Part shown: positions 36,037 through 48,065 of the stretch, in pieces | Position numbering within the stretch: position 1 is the stretch's first letter | How the letters are laid out: each line of letters starts with the position of its first letter | DNA from: Symbiodinium natans | Taxonomy: Eukaryota > Sar > Dinophyceae > Suessiales > Symbiodiniaceae | DNA: 64,000 nt | Assembly: GCA_905221605.1 (NCBI GenBank) | Contig: CAJNDS010002776.1 | Span: 188,001 to 252,000, forward strand | Direction: 5' to 3' | Made by a program: the position numbers and the translations under genes | The notes under the pieces: model-generated | What the model was told of the DNA's origin: nothing | Databases searched by the model: none | What the model saw: only the letters and a program-made list of their open reading frames with translations

Positions 36037-36906
36037 CCTTGCCTGGACTCTCTGCTCCCTTCAGGAGGAAAAGCAGCCGGCAAGCTGTCCAAACCTGTCT
36101 GCTCTGGAAGAGAAGCCGAAGATCAACCTGCAATATCGCCAATGCTTTTGCCTCAGTGAGATGCAGCAGGTGCCGGGCTGCGACTGTGTTGAGCTCGAAG
36201 GCCGAGGTCGAGTGTGGCCATGATTGAGCCAGCAGGAGCCGCGGTCCAAGGTGTCAGTGTCATGACATGTCACGACAGAACCGCTTATCCCCTCCCCCCA
36301 AAAGTAGAATCTGCCAAAACAGCCCCTTGAGGTCTTGTTCATTTGTTTTTTGGGGGACAATCATCAGGTAGCCGGGAGTTCTGACGAAGGGCATGGATCT
36401 TTCCATCACATTCTACACGATGCAAGGGAAGCGTATAACCATGTCGAGCAGGACCCTCGCCTCACTTTTTGCCTGCATAGGTATGGAGGAAGTCACACCC
36501 ACGCCTATGCAAAACACCATGATTGCTTTTCTGCTGCTGGGTGAAGCCTGAGCTTGGTAATCTACTGTTTGCCACAGGACGCGGATGCAACTTCCGAGTC
36601 CATTGAAATCCACCGAAACGGTCACTTGGGCTCTGGGCTCCACTGAGCTCTGCCACTCGAGGGCATCCGTGACTCCGTGATGCCGATGTACTGCGGAGCT
36701 GTACACTCTGTCAACAAGCCAAATACCAAGCATCACCTGCCCTTTGAGAGCCCAGCCTCAGCTCACACCTCTGAACTGCTCCTGCGCAGCGTTGGCGACA
36801 AAAGCGCCCGAGAACATCTTCAGTCTTGAAAGCAAGTAGGCTTGGGGAAGGCCACTTGGCATTGCAGGCATCCTGAACGACAGCCAGTCTTCGGCCGCAG
36901 CTCAAA

Positions 36907-36955
36907 TTAGGGGGTTGTACGAAAATTGGGGAACCCCTAAACTAGGCCCTAAATA
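36907..36955. mobile_element. MITE-like element, family 1, partial reverse copy
   Basis: GGGGGTTGTACGAAAATTGGGG followed by AACCCCTAAACTAGGCCC corresponds to the reverse-oriented end of the family; the other half is missing. Confidence 0.5.
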
Positions 36956-37828
36956 CAGTAGTAGGAACGAAGGACTACTGTACTTATGTTATGTGGCCGC
37001 ATGCCAGGCAAGTCCAAAGGCTCCCAAACCTAGAATATCTGGCGACTGAGGACCAGCGAATGCACCCCTAGCATAGCACGTATCTGGAATGCTCGCATGC
37101 GCTTCTTTTCTGATGCTGTGCAGTGCTTCTACGTGAGCTTGGTTTCGAAACGGTTGTGGGTCCAGTTTCGCGGTCCTTGCCAGAAGCATGCGAGAAGGTC
37201 TCTGGATAGTGCCCAATCTAGTCCTATCCTGTGCTCCGAAAGAAGGTCACATATGGCATGTAAGCACACATGCGACAAGCAGCAATAGGCTGTTTAGCTG
37301 GACAGATGATCTGGTACAGACAAAGTCTGTTTGCTCAACGAGTTTCTACATTCTCTGACAAGGGGCAATTTTTATCATACTGGCAGGTGCACACCACACC
37401 CTTCAGTCCCCCATTCTTCCGTACCCGAAGTGCAGAGGCCCCCTTCATACTGAGACGACATATTCGTGCCCTTCGAGACATCCTTGGTGGTTTCGACAGG
37501 CTGAAAAAACAGATGCCAATGGGCAAGGTTGTTTCGTTGAACTGCATAAACAACGTGACAGCATAGCAACAATCCACCATTCCTTGTATCAGTAGTGTAC
37601 CAATATACTAATTACTATACAGTATCATACTACAATCATGTAGTAGTAGCAGTAGTAATAATAATAAAATGCAATAACAATTTAGTATTACTACTAGCGG
37701 AACAGCGCATATGCCGCCTCAAGCCAAGGCACAGGGGGACGTTCGCACAGACGCGAGTGGACCGCAGCCCCCCGCATCCACACCCCCGTCTCGGCCTAAG
37801 CTTTGGGGCTTTGAGGTCCGCAGCTTGA

Positions 37829-37916
37829 GATGTTCCCACTTATACTAACAGTCCTTAATGGGGACTGTAGTCCTCCCTAATATAATCCTTAGAAAGGACT
37901 GTTGGGGGGGAACATC
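37829..37916. mobile_element. MITE-like inverted-repeat element, family 2, copy 2
   Basis: Ends GATGTTCCC and GGGAACATC are perfect inverted repeats; just inside, AACAGTCCTT pairs with AAGGACTGTT. The left arm matches the copy at 5462. Length about 88 bp, non-coding. Confidence 0.7.
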
Positions 37917-38639
37917 CCAATCCAGATCTTTGGATGAGTGTCAAGGGCAGAAGACAGATGATCCCTCAACAATGTTGCCCAGCTACAGCAGCACGGCATC
38001 ATCTCCGGAACGACCTTTGGCAGCTTGAGCATGTGCGGCTTGCAGATAGAAGTTCTGTACTCAAGGCGAACGTTCCGTCCTTGCTGGAGTTCTTCTTAGA
38101 TCTTTGTGAGGGCTCTGGAGCAACCTGTGAGCTCGCGCTCTCTCTTCCTTTTTCTCTGCTTATGCTAAGTTATTTGGGTGAGTGTCCCATTTCTTTCTTC
38201 CCTCCTTTGCCGCTTTGTTGTTGCCCTCGCGCGTTCACCGTAAAATCAAGGAAAGGCAGTCTGCTTGGGGTGTGTGGCGCATTCATCTTAGATGCTCGCA
38301 TCGTTCTTGCATGTTCTCGCCCCCCTAAGTTAACTCCATCATCACTTGCCGCTCACAAGCCCTGCGTGCTTGGGCACAGTTCCCAGGTGAGTTCAACAAC
38401 TCCATCGCCTACACTTTTGTTGATGTGATTTGCTCTTTCAACTCCGGCATCGGGCCCTATTCCTATTAGAGATGCATGCGTATTCATGCAAGCGGGCGAC
38501 GAACCGTGCAGGTGGGATCAAGTCTCGGCACAAGCCTCGGCAACGAAGTGCACAACACTTGGCCTGTTGTGGGAAGTTCCCTGCCAGAACGGCAGCTGTA
38601 TCAGTCGCAATACAGGAAGATGAGACTCTGAGGCCGGGG

Positions 38640-38930
38640 CCAGAGCCTTGAAAGCCATCAACGCACGAGAGCATCTTGTAGATTGCTGGTTCGAAGCAGA
38701 TGTCGTATGCCTGGAGCCCATCTGACATCTCGTTTGCCGTGTGGGCAAAAAAGGATCCCGCGGCATCTTATAATGCCTCTTAGGCCCAGTTCAAAACCCA
38801 CACTCTCCATCCAGCCATCGTCAAGGTATGTCAAGTTATGTCAAGTTGTCAACAATGATGTCGAAACGGTGTTGCGGACAGGAGGCTTGTTGTAGAACGT
38901 GTTCTACCTCGGGCATCGCTGTGAGATTGT
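38640..38930 (-). CDS. Candidate exons, protein unrecognised
   Basis: Two minus-strand stretches: about 38920-38845, beginning at an ATG and reading MPEVEHVLQQASCPQHRFDI then IVDNL before a GA donor-like step; and about 38728-38650, reading QAYDICFEPAIYKMLSCVDG before a GC donor-like step. Both fit the cluster strand. They may be neighbouring exons of one gene. No family recognised. Confidence 0.35.
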
Positions 38931-39803
38931 CATGCCAGCCCACTGCGGCAACTGGGGCCGGAGCTGGCAGCATGGCAGTTCCACACACACACACACACAC
39001 ATACACATGCAAATGTGTTTGAGATCTATCAGCAGTGAACTTGGCCTATCCTATCCTTTTTGCAGGCCATGATTCTTCGATGATGCTGCCTCCTCGCTTC
39101 AGGCAGACACTATGGCAACAATTCTGAGAAGTCAGTTGCATGCAGTATCACACAGGCAAGTGCTCCAGGACAACGGTATCACATTTGAGGGTGCAAGTGC
39201 AGCACTCAGCTCTCAAGTCGGACATTCTCAGGAAGCCCGGTGCTGCCAAGGAGCGCGTTCGTGAGCCGCACACGTGAGTGGCATGCGTCGAGCGGGCACC
39301 GCAGCGCAGGGACTGCGGGATGCAGAGCCCCTGCCTAAGACAATCACATCACATGCAGCTAAGCTAACCCTCTGTGTCAAGCAGTGTTCTCCAAGGAGCT
39401 GGATCTTCGACCGCAACGAACCTTAAAAAGGCAGCGTGGCGAATGAGTGGAGTGGAGCATCTACGGCTGCAATGGGCAACATTTGAGGTTGCCAAGTGTT
39501 CTCACTAGTATTTACCTAGGTGCATAGCTTGATCCTTTCACCCCGGCTTCTGAGCCTACATGAAACTAGGGCCCCTGGTGTTCTGATTGCCCCACAGGCT
39601 CCCAAGAACCCCAAACCCTGTGAACAACGCGCAGAAGAGAAGGAACCCAGGAGGTCAGTCAGTTCGGGATACAATGCCGAGGGTGACAAGTACGACAGGT
39701 GGCTCGCATCGAACGATGGCGCTACCACCACCGGAGTTGGGCGTTCCACCAGGCGTTCGCCGACCTGAGCACAGGCAATGCAACACAGGAGCATCCGAAC
39801 GTA

Positions 39804-39914
39804 TGGGGGTTTCGGAATTTAGGGGTACCTTATTGGGGGTCCTTATTATGAGGGGATCCTCCTATTTCGGGGTCTATATTTATTGGGGGCCCCCTATTTC
39901 GCAAACCCTCGTAT
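39804..39914. mobile_element. MITE-like element, family 1
   Basis: Left end TATGGGGGTTTCGGAATTTA and right end CCTATTTCGCAAACCCTCGT are imperfect inverted repeats; the core has AGGGGATCCTCCTATTTCGG. Length about 110 bp. Confidence 0.7.
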
Positions 39915-40087
39915 CCCGCAAGGCCCAGTGTTCGCCGCGTGGCAGCACGGCGGGCGCTGCGATCAGCGCGAGCACGCCGTGGGCTGTGGCGGGCACCAGC
40001 AAAGCGGCTGCGGCCTTCCGGCATTCTCTGCTCCCGGCGGGCCAGGATACACACTGTCTCAATTTCAACTGACCGCCTTATTTAAAC

Positions 40088-40125
40088 TCTAAACCCTATG
40101 TAAAGCCTTTTGAACCCTAAACCCT
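40088..40125. repeat. Degenerate telomere-like repeats
   Basis: AAACCCTA units separated by a short non-repeat piece. Confidence 0.6.
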
Positions 40126-41251
40126 CATTAATGTCCGCTATACAAGTTAAACTTTTTTACCAGCAGTGGTTTTGCCGGCGGCCGCCTGCGCAGCGGGCAG
40201 CGCGCGGAGTGCGCGGAGTTGGCTGTTGCGTGCATCTGGAACCCATTGAAAGCTGCTCCAAGGCCTGGTTGCACAAGACTTGGAGGTTCATGGGTAGGTA
40301 TACGTAGGGTTACAAGTATCACTATTCTACTTAGAACCCCACTTAGGGTGCTTATCACCGTACTTCTAACTACCCAATGAACCTAAAAGTAGGATCATAC
40401 TATGTCTTTTGGTTGCTTTGGGGTTACTTGTGGGTCTGAGTATATACGACCAGCTATTAAGTGCACGTCTTGTGGGCGTTCCGGACATTTCCTGACTCTG
40501 GTAATTGTGGTAGAAACGACTAGCGAAAACGACTTGCACAAGTGTCTGCGATACGACTTAGATACCGGATGATACCGGTCTTGTCGTAGGTCGTGGAGAG
40601 TTTTGGAATGCCTGAGCCTCGTCAACAGTTCTGAAAACATGCAATGAAGCTGGAAACTCGTAGCTGAAATGAACACATGATATGGTTCCGATGTCCAGGG
40701 CTTCGAAACCTTTTGGTGCAACTATCTTACGTCATGCCCAAACCATGCTGCATAATCAAACGCCGGCCCTATGGCTACATCTTGATGACTTGCCAAGATT
40801 TTGTCAAACGTGCGCGGCTTGTGGCTAATGGCTCGGCTGATTAAGGCTGATCGTCTCGGGGGTTGCCTCTACTACAGTAGTACCATCACAGTCGCCAAGC
40901 GAGAGAAGCAAGAAGAATAACAGAAGACAGCGATACACGCCTCCACTGGCTCACTGCATGCTGACCACAGCTCTGTGGGCGTCTCTGTCACGTCAATCAG
41001 GTTGATGATGCTGGGGAGCTCCTGACAAAAATGGACTTCTGATCCAACTGCTTATACCTGATCTTTGTTCTGAGCAGCGGCAACTAGCAGTAACTACTAG
41101 TAACTGCAACTCGCCGCAACTGCTGCAGCATTGGTGCAATTACGTGCCCGGAAGCGGCTCCTTCTCACGTGGTGGCTCGAGGACGGTCACAGAGCAACAT
41201 GCCATCACCACGTTAGCCTATCAGGGCACCGGCTGATTGCAGAGCACAAGA

Positions 41252-41270
41252 GGAGCAGCAGAAGCAGCAG

Positions 41271-41316
<46 letters not shown>

Positions 41317-41470
41317 AGAAGAAGAAGAAGAAGAAGAAGAAGAAGAAGAAGAAGAAGAAGAAGAAGAAGAAGAAGAAGAAGAAGCAGCAGCAGCAGCACA
41401 CAAGCGCGAGAGTGAGAGAGAGAGAGAGACAAAGAGAGAGCGAGAGCGAGAGCCAGAGCGAGAACGCAAA
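41252..41470. repeat. (GCA)n-(GAA)n-(GCA)n triplet tract and GA-rich tail
   Basis: About 20 GCA units, about 24 GAA units and about 5 GCA units in perfect register, followed by a GAGAGA-rich stretch. Frames of poly-Glu, poly-Ala or poly-Leu result from the repeat; no flanking coding signal supports a gene. Confidence 0.97.
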
Positions 41471-42717
41471 AGAGAAACAAAAACCAGTGTGGGAGAGACG
41501 GAGAGAGTAGTGTAGGAGGATGGGGGAGATAAATGAAACACGCTGGTTCAACACAACAACCTGATGAACGTAAGCACTGTTCTGCACGGCGAAACAGTTT
41601 GAGAAAGGATAGACCTTGCAAAGACATGGAATGGCACACGCCGGCAAATGGTGATAGATGCCCAACTTCATCATGAATGGAAAGGGCTCCTGGCTACACT
41701 GCCTCCCACCGTCCCACCTTTGCTTGTCGCGGTTTGGGGCGCAGGCCAACAGCCGCAAGCCCCAGCAAAGCGAGGGAGGCGCCAGCCTCCGAGGTTTCAG
41801 GGTTTTGGGAACTTCATAGCTCATCATCGCTTGACTGTAGCTGTTTTGTGGCCACCCGCCTAGCCGGGCCATGGGAACCGAAAGGAGGAGAAATCAGGAT
41901 GCAGGGGTCAAGCTCGCAAAGCTTTAGTAGCCAGTCATATTACCGCTTCCACAGCAGTCGTTGGGAGTGACCATTGCGTGCAGCTTGCCCCTGCGCGCAC
42001 AAAGTTAAATACACATGATTGAATGCAAGAAGGCCTGCAGCTGTTTGTTTCAATACACCGCTCCTTCTCAGGTCAGGAGCCGTAGCTGCTAGCTACCCAA
42101 TCATGCAGAAAGCCATTGGCACAACATCATCCCAACAGCTCGCAAACACGACCACCACATCTTGACAGGTGTTTTCATATCGTCCCCCTGGCAAGTGCGC
42201 AGGACCCATGAAGAGCCTGTGTGTGATGGGTGTGTTCGACGGTGACCACTGCAGCAACAGTTTCAGCAGGGTTCGGGCTTTGGGGGCCCTAGAGTTTTGC
42301 GTGAAGGGCTTGCTTGGAGTTCATGATGTCGGGATTTCAGTGTTTCACGCAGCCGTGGCAAACCTGTAAGAAAGCATGGCGACAACACTGTCATCAGTCT
42401 GTGTCGCAGAATCTGCGCTTTCCCTAGAGCTTTGACAACTGTTGCATAATGTACTTTTGAGATGCGAGCCTGGCTTCGCTCATCTTAAATTGCAATATAA
42501 AGGCAATGTGGCCTTCCACAGCGGCGCAGAATCTTGTGTTTTGGGGCGAGCAGCAGTCATAGGTGCCTCCAGAAGCGACGGTGCAGCATGCAGGCCGCTA
42601 ATCATGAGGTTTGCTGCACATCGACGCATCTTGATATGTTAGTGCAAGTGGGTGATCTCATCCCTTCCATGCTGCGCACCTGGATGCTCATGACACCGGG
42701 GCTGCGGACAACATTGG

Positions 42718-43689
42718 ATGTCACCGGACCAGATGAGACAAAGGCCTCACCTGCACAGCCAATGGACTGTCTTCACAGCTGCTGCCGCCCCGACTGCCTG
42801 CATGCACAGTCTAGCCCTAAATGTGTGTGCACATCGTGCCTATGGCGGCAGCAAGGGACACGGCGGCCTCAGTCACGATTTGCTGGGGCATGGGGGCCCG
42901 AACCCCTTGTGCAACGAGCGCGCGCGCGCGCGTGTGGCCCCAATTTGTGGGCGACGAGCTGTCCGAGCATTGAGAAGGCACGGACTGCTCCCCCCAAGCG
43001 ATGTCTCTATGGGCACCTACCCGGCAACCCGAGTTAAGAAAAAGCCTCTTCCTCGTGGGTCCGGGTGCTTGTCTGTCGTGGGGGGGGGGGTCGGGGGGAA
43101 GGTCGGGATTAAGGGCGGGGTGTCAAACACCAACCAAGATGGAAACGCTGGCCCTGATGGCGCACGTAAATTTAGTCTCACAGAATGGGGGTCGAAGCGA
43201 ACCCAGCCATGCCACCAACGACTGAGCTCGTGCCCTAGAGGCGTGTGGAAGCGCTGGCAAGACAAGAAGAAGAAGAAGAGGGTAAAGCTCCTAGCGCTTC
43301 TGGCTTTGCAATCTGAAGGGCGCCTCGGCGCCTTTTGGGTTCTGGATTGGCCTCTCGACTATCTCGAAAGTCCCACTGAGGATCCTGTCGATCTCTTGTT
43401 GGGGTGTATCTTCATCTTTCTCAACTTTGCGGCTGTCACTTGGGATTCCAGGCTCCCCGGTCGACTGCTATACTCATCTCGCACACTCGCATACACTGCG
43501 AGTGAAGGTGGGTTGCGCAATGCCCTTCGGTCTGTCTTGCTTGTCAGTCTCCATGCGCCAACAGGTCTGGCATTGGCAGTGGTGGCTTTTGTGAATGCGA
43601 TTTTGGAGGACTGTGAACCCTTTGTTGACTCTTTCCCTGTCTCCTCTCTTTCGCGGGGGCGGGGGGGGTGTATAAGGAGGGGGGCATAA
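42718..43689 (+). CDS. Long plus-strand open frame of unknown status
   Basis: A 323-codon frame, the longest plus-strand frame not explained by tandem repeats. The last 150 residues include LLALLALQSEGRLGAFWVLD and two hydrophobic stretches near DLLLGCIFIFLNFAAV and ALAVVAFVNAIL, which could be membrane segments. Against it: it crosses G-runs at 43080-43110, opposes the gene cluster, matches no family I know and ends in a G-rich stretch. Probably not a gene, but too long to ignore. Confidence 0.2.
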   Translation: MSPDQMRQRPHLHSQWTVFTAAAAPTACMHSLALNVCAHRAYGGSKGHGGLSHDLLGHGGPNPLCNERARARVAPICGRRAVRALRRHGLLPPSDVSMGTYPATRVKKKPLPRGSGCLSVVGGGVGGKVGIKGGVSNTNQDGNAGPDGARKFSLTEWGSKRTQPCHQRLSSCPRGVWKRWQDKKKKKRVKLLALLALQSEGRLGAFWVLDWPLDYLESPTEDPVDLLLGCIFIFLNFAAVTWDSRLPGRLLYSSRTLAYTASEGGLRNALRSVLLVSLHAPTGLALAVVAFVNAILEDCEPFVDSFPVSSLSRGRGGCIRRGA

Positions 43690-44940
43690 GGGGGGTATAA
43701 GAACTTGCAGCCAAGTGGCAATGACAACCGCCACCCGGCATGGGGCGGTCCGACATGCGCGGCGCGGCATGGCCCTCCTTTGCAGAAAAGACTGCGCTGG
43801 CAATGCCTGATGGCCACTGGAAGGCCTATACCCTCCTATACGTCCTCTACCTTCGCATCCGTTGCCATGGTGCTACAGTATCTTCTCAGATCCCATGTCC
43901 CGGGTCCTTCCAAGCACAAGGCACAGATGGCAGCACAGAATCCACAAGTTGCTTGGGCCACGAAGCCTACAACCGGAGATGCTCACATCTCGCCACGAAC
44001 TGGCCATCAGACAGCAATCAGCCAGGGCAAACAGAGTCAACATGCCGAACTACCCACGCGAAGGATTCTAAAGGGCGGAGGCACACAAGAAGACGTGCTG
44101 CCGTGCTGCATGACAGCATAGCTTATGCAAAAGCTGCACTGCTGAGATCCATGCGCATCCCAAAGCCAGAGGATGGGTCCTTCTGCTTACATGTTGGTTG
44201 TCCTGCTGTGGTGCAGTTGCCCAGTTGCCGTGCTAAACAATCGCTACCTTTGTGTCTGTCTGCTCTCCCCACTGCGACCACTGCAGTCTCCCTTCACGCT
44301 CTCGCTCTTAAGACGACCCGTCTGACTTGGAAGTCCAGGTTGTGTAGGTTCGACATTTGTTGGACGTGTGGTTTCAGTTGGCACCTGCAAGCTGCAGAAT
44401 CAACTCGCAATGTCCGAGGCACCTCCTCATGTTGGGCATAGCGCGGGCGAACTGACGGCACAAAGCTTGGAGCCTTGGCAGACTGGCTGTTTTTTCATTT
44501 GAACCCATTCTTGGCTCTCACCTGCCCCGTGGCAAAAGGTACAGGTACAGCAGGTGCAACGATTCATGTTGCGGGAGTCTGCTGCCCTCCCAGGTCTCAG
44601 ATCCGAGCAAGTTGGCATCGGTGCATCAGTGCCTCACGGAAGGATTCTCCGCACTGTCTGCTAAGGCTGCGCTGCGAAACATCCGTATGGCCTCGGTCTT
44701 GACATCTCTTAACAAATTCCCGTTTAAGGCTAACCCCCCCCCCCTCTCCCCACCCCGATTTTACATCTGTCTTTTCCCAACCCCCCCAGAAGGGGCAAAA
44801 CGTACCATTCCCCCCCCCTTCCCCCCCCCTCTCCGCACTCACAACAATTCGTTTTGCCGGCCCTAGGTTCAAACCTGACTTTTCCCGAAAGCATCGCGAA
44901 GGGTTCTTCCGTGCGGAGCCCCCTGACACAACAACATAGA

Positions 44941-45363
44941 CTGAAGTGCATAGAGTGAAGTGCATAGAGCGAAGTGCATAGAGTGAAGTGCGTAGAGTGA
45001 AGTGCATAGAGTGAAGTGCATAGAGTGAAGTGCATAGAGCGAAGTGCATAGAGTGAAGTGCATAGAGCGAAGTGCATAGAGTGAAGCGCATAGAGCAAAG
45101 TGCATAGAGTGAAGTGCATAGAGGCAAGTGCACAGAGTGAAGTGCACAGAGTGAAGCGCATAGAGTGAAGTGCATAGAGTGAAGTGCATAGAGTGAAGTG
45201 CATAGAGTGAAGTGCATAGAGTGAAGTGCATAGAGTGAAGTGCATAGAGTGAAGTGCATAGAGTGAAGTGCATAGAGTGAAGTGCATAGAGTGAAGTGCA
45301 TAGAGTGAAGTGCATAGAGTGAAGTGCATAGAGTGAAGTGCATAGAGTGAATTGCATAGAGTT
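44941..45363. repeat. 14-bp minisatellite (AGTGAAGTGCATAG)n
   Basis: About 30 units, many perfect. Because 14 is not a multiple of 3, each frame cycles every 42 bases and stays open; long minus frames of the LYALHSMHF type are artefacts. Confidence 0.97.
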
Positions 45364-45489
45364 TAGTAATCAGTGAATACAAATTTCTAGATTTACGTAG
45401 AATTTACTAGACCTTCGTACCCAGTCCTAGATTTCTAAATTAAAATTACTCTTTCTAAGGCGGCGGGCTGGGTTGACATCGCCAATCGG

Positions 45490-45935
45490 GATTGCAACCC
45501 TCTGCGGGTTTCGGCGTGGTCGCGGTGCTAAAACCGTCGTTTTTTTACGTTTCTTGATTTGCGCGGACAACCCTCTGCGGGTTTCGGCGTGGTCGCGGTG
45601 CCAAAACCGTCGTTTTTTTACGTTTCTTTGTGGCCGCGGACAACCCTCTGCGGGTGATCGCCGGGTCGCGGTGCTAAAACCGTCGTTTTTGGTACTTTTT
45701 TTCGTGGCCGCAGACAACCCTCTGCGGGTTTCGGCGTTGGCACGGTGCCAAAACCGTGGTGTTTTTGCGTTTTTTGACATACAAACGTAACCCCTCTGCG
45801 GCTTTCGGCGTTGGCGCGGTGCCGAAACCCTCGTGTTTTTGCGTTTCTTGACATGCAAACGTAACCCCTCTGCGGGTTTTCGCGTGGTCGCGGTGCTAAA
45901 ACCGTAGTGTTTTTGCGTTTTTTGCGTTTGTTTTT
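45490..45935. repeat. 74-bp minisatellite
   Basis: Six copies with CCCTCTGCGG starting near 45498, 45571, 45644, 45718, 45792 and 45866; each contains TTTCGGCGTGG and a GTGCTAAAACCGTCGT-like core. Confidence 0.95.
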
Positions 45936-45959
45936 CGACTTGTGTAGTACAGACGTAGT

Positions 45960-46395
45960 ACACCGGGGACTTCCGTGGCTGGAAAATCGAGTTTTGTAGT
46001 ACAAAACGCAGGGGACGCCCGGAGCTTCCGTGGCTGGAAAGTCGACTTTTGTAGTACAAACGTAGTACGCCACGCGGAGCTTCCGTAGCTGGAAAGTCGA
46101 CTTTTGTAGTACAGACGTATAGTACGCCGGGGACGCCCGGAGCTTCCGTGGCTGGAAAGTCGACTTTTGTAGTACAAACGTAGTACGCCGCGCACACGCG
46201 GAGCTTCCGTAGCTGGAAAGTCGACTTTTGTAGCACAGACGTATAGTACGCCGGGGACGCCCGGAGCTTCCGTGGCTGGAAAGTCGACTTTTTGTAGTAC
46301 TCACGTAGTACGCCGCGCACACGCGGAGCTTCCGTGGCTGGAAAGTCGACTTTTTGTAGCACAGACGTATAGTACGCCGCGGACGCCCTGGGCGT
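45960..46395. repeat. 62-bp minisatellite with AAAGTCGACTTT palindrome
   Basis: Seven copies with GGAGCTTCCGTGGCTGG starting about every 55 to 63 bases. Each contains the palindrome AAAGTCGACTTT followed by GTAGTAC. Confidence 0.95.
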
Positions 46396-46399
46396 CTGA

Positions 46400-46790
46400 A
46401 AACACCGCAAATAGCATGGTAACGGACATCTGGCCGCCTGAAAACACCGCAAATAGCATAATAGCATGGTAACGGACATCTGGGCGCTTGAAAACACCGC
46501 AAATAGCATGGTAACGGACATCTAGGCGCTTGAAAACGCCGCAAATAGCATGGTAACGGACATCTGGGCGCATGAAAACGCCGCAAATAGCATGATAACG
46601 GACATCTGGGCGCTTGAAAACACTGCAAATAGCATGGTAACGGACATCTGGGCGCTTGAAAACACCGCAAATAGCATGGTAACGGACATCTGGGCGCTTG
46701 AAAACACTGCAAATAGCATGGTAACGGACATCTGGGCGCTTGAAAACACCGCAAATAGCATGGAAGCGGAATTCCGGACGTACTTGAAAA
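46400..46790. repeat. 42-bp minisatellite, type 1
   Basis: Eight to nine copies; GACATCTGGGCGCTTG recurs at 46475, 46517, 46559, 46601, 46643, 46685 and 46727, an exact 42-base spacing. A 14-residue repeat therefore reads through on both strands. Confidence 0.97.
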
Positions 46791-46799
46791 CCTCGCAAA

Positions 46800-47312
46800 T
46801 AGCATTCCCGCCGCGGACACCCGGAGCTTGCATGTCGAAACCCATCGCAAATAAACCATCGCAAATATCGCGGGACTCGAATTCCTCGAAACCCTTGCAA
46901 ATGTCGTGGGACTCGAATTCCGGGGCCTCGAAAACCTCGCAAATATTGGGACTCGAATTCCTCGAAACCCTTGCAAATGTCGTGGGACTCGAATTCCGGG
47001 GCCTCGAAAACCTCGCAAATATCGTGGTTCCAAAACCATCGCAAATACCCTGGTCCCCGAATTCGCTGGTTCCAAAACCATCGCAAATACCATGGTCCCC
47101 GAATTCGCTGTTTCCAAAAGCATCGCAAATACCATGGTCCCCGAAATCGCTGTTTCCAAAACCATCGCAAAAACCATGGTCCCCGAATTCGCTGGTTCCA
47201 AAAACCATCGCGAAAACCATGGTCCCCGAATTCGCTGGTTCAAAAAGCATCGCAAGTATACCATGGTCCCCGAATTCGCTGGTTCCAAAACCATCGCAAA
47301 TCAGACAAGTGC
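46800..47312. repeat. 42-bp minisatellite, type 2, with related GAATTC-containing units
   Basis: Units with CCCCGAATTCGCTGGTTCC recur at 47055, 47097, 47139, 47181, 47224 and 47268. The preceding part (46860-47030) has related units with GACTCGAATTCC and CCTCGCAAAT. Frames up to 558 codons across 45.6-47.3 kb come from these arrays. Confidence 0.95.
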
Positions 47313-48065
47313 AGTGTACAAGTGACTATGCAACCATGTAAGTGCATACATTTGTCCAAGTGCATACAGTTCGATTACAAAGAGTCAACTGCATGGAGTC
47401 AACGCACGGCAAATCGATGCTTTCGGGCCATCCCTCTTCTAGTTTTTTGGGGGGGGGACAAGGAAGCGAAGAGCTGTTTTCAGTATAGATCTCACGTTGT
47501 TCACAACTTGGGTCAAAGACAACAGGTCCGCCTGTGCTGCGCCATGACAAGGACGAAGCCGCAGTGCTTGCATCGCCTCATTCGGCATGCGCAAGAACCA
47601 TGAGGCTACGCAGACTGAGCCGCAGTCTCAAGCTGCACAAACAAATTTCAAATTAAGGAGATCACCGATGGCACCTCACAATACATCTTGACAGTACCCT
47701 CTTACCTGCCGCTTTTCTGAGGCCACTTCAACAGTTCACGCCATGTCACGCCATGTCACGCCCAAGGCCTCTGCAAGAGCTACAGAGGTGCCCCAGATGG
47801 CTCCGGAAGTAAGGAGAAAAAGGAGAAAGGGCAATGGCTCGCAGCTTGGGCTGAGAAACAGCGGCCAAGTATAATCAAGCTGTTCTTTGTTAGCTACAGA
47901 CGGGAACTTTGTTCGCACAACTTTCGCAAGACTTTCCCATGCTGGCACTGCATGATGGCATGTCGTACACGAGCAAGAACACATTCAACCTTCGCAGGCG
48001 CACGTGAAGCGTTTCGGGCTGCGGGCCCGTCGTCGGGCTCCTAAGGTGCACGCTACGCAGGCTTT

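Noticed and set aside
37360-37570. Minus frame with LFMQFNETT, thought to be a third channel copy
   Set aside because: Only about five residues resemble the MQFSRGT motif of S5; the rest does not align with the channels.
39587-40072. 161-codon plus frame, and minus frame with TPVVVAPSFDASHL over the same place
   Set aside because: Both strands look equally plausible and the plus frame runs through a MITE-like element, so no call is made.
41205-41872. Poly-Leu and poly-Phe minus frames up to 219 codons
   Set aside because: Generated by the GCA/GAA triplet tract; no conserved flank.
43740-44441. 233-codon plus frame
   Set aside because: Composition is Ser/Thr/Cys-rich and irregular, no family match, strand opposes the cluster.
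44597-45382. 261-codon minus frame rich in LYALHSMHF
   Set aside because: Translation of the 14-bp minisatellite; all three frames look alike.
45427-47341. Open frames of 240-558 codons on both strands
   Set aside because: They are produced by tandem repeats with periods divisible by three; residue patterns such as MLFAVFSSAQMSVT simply repeat.
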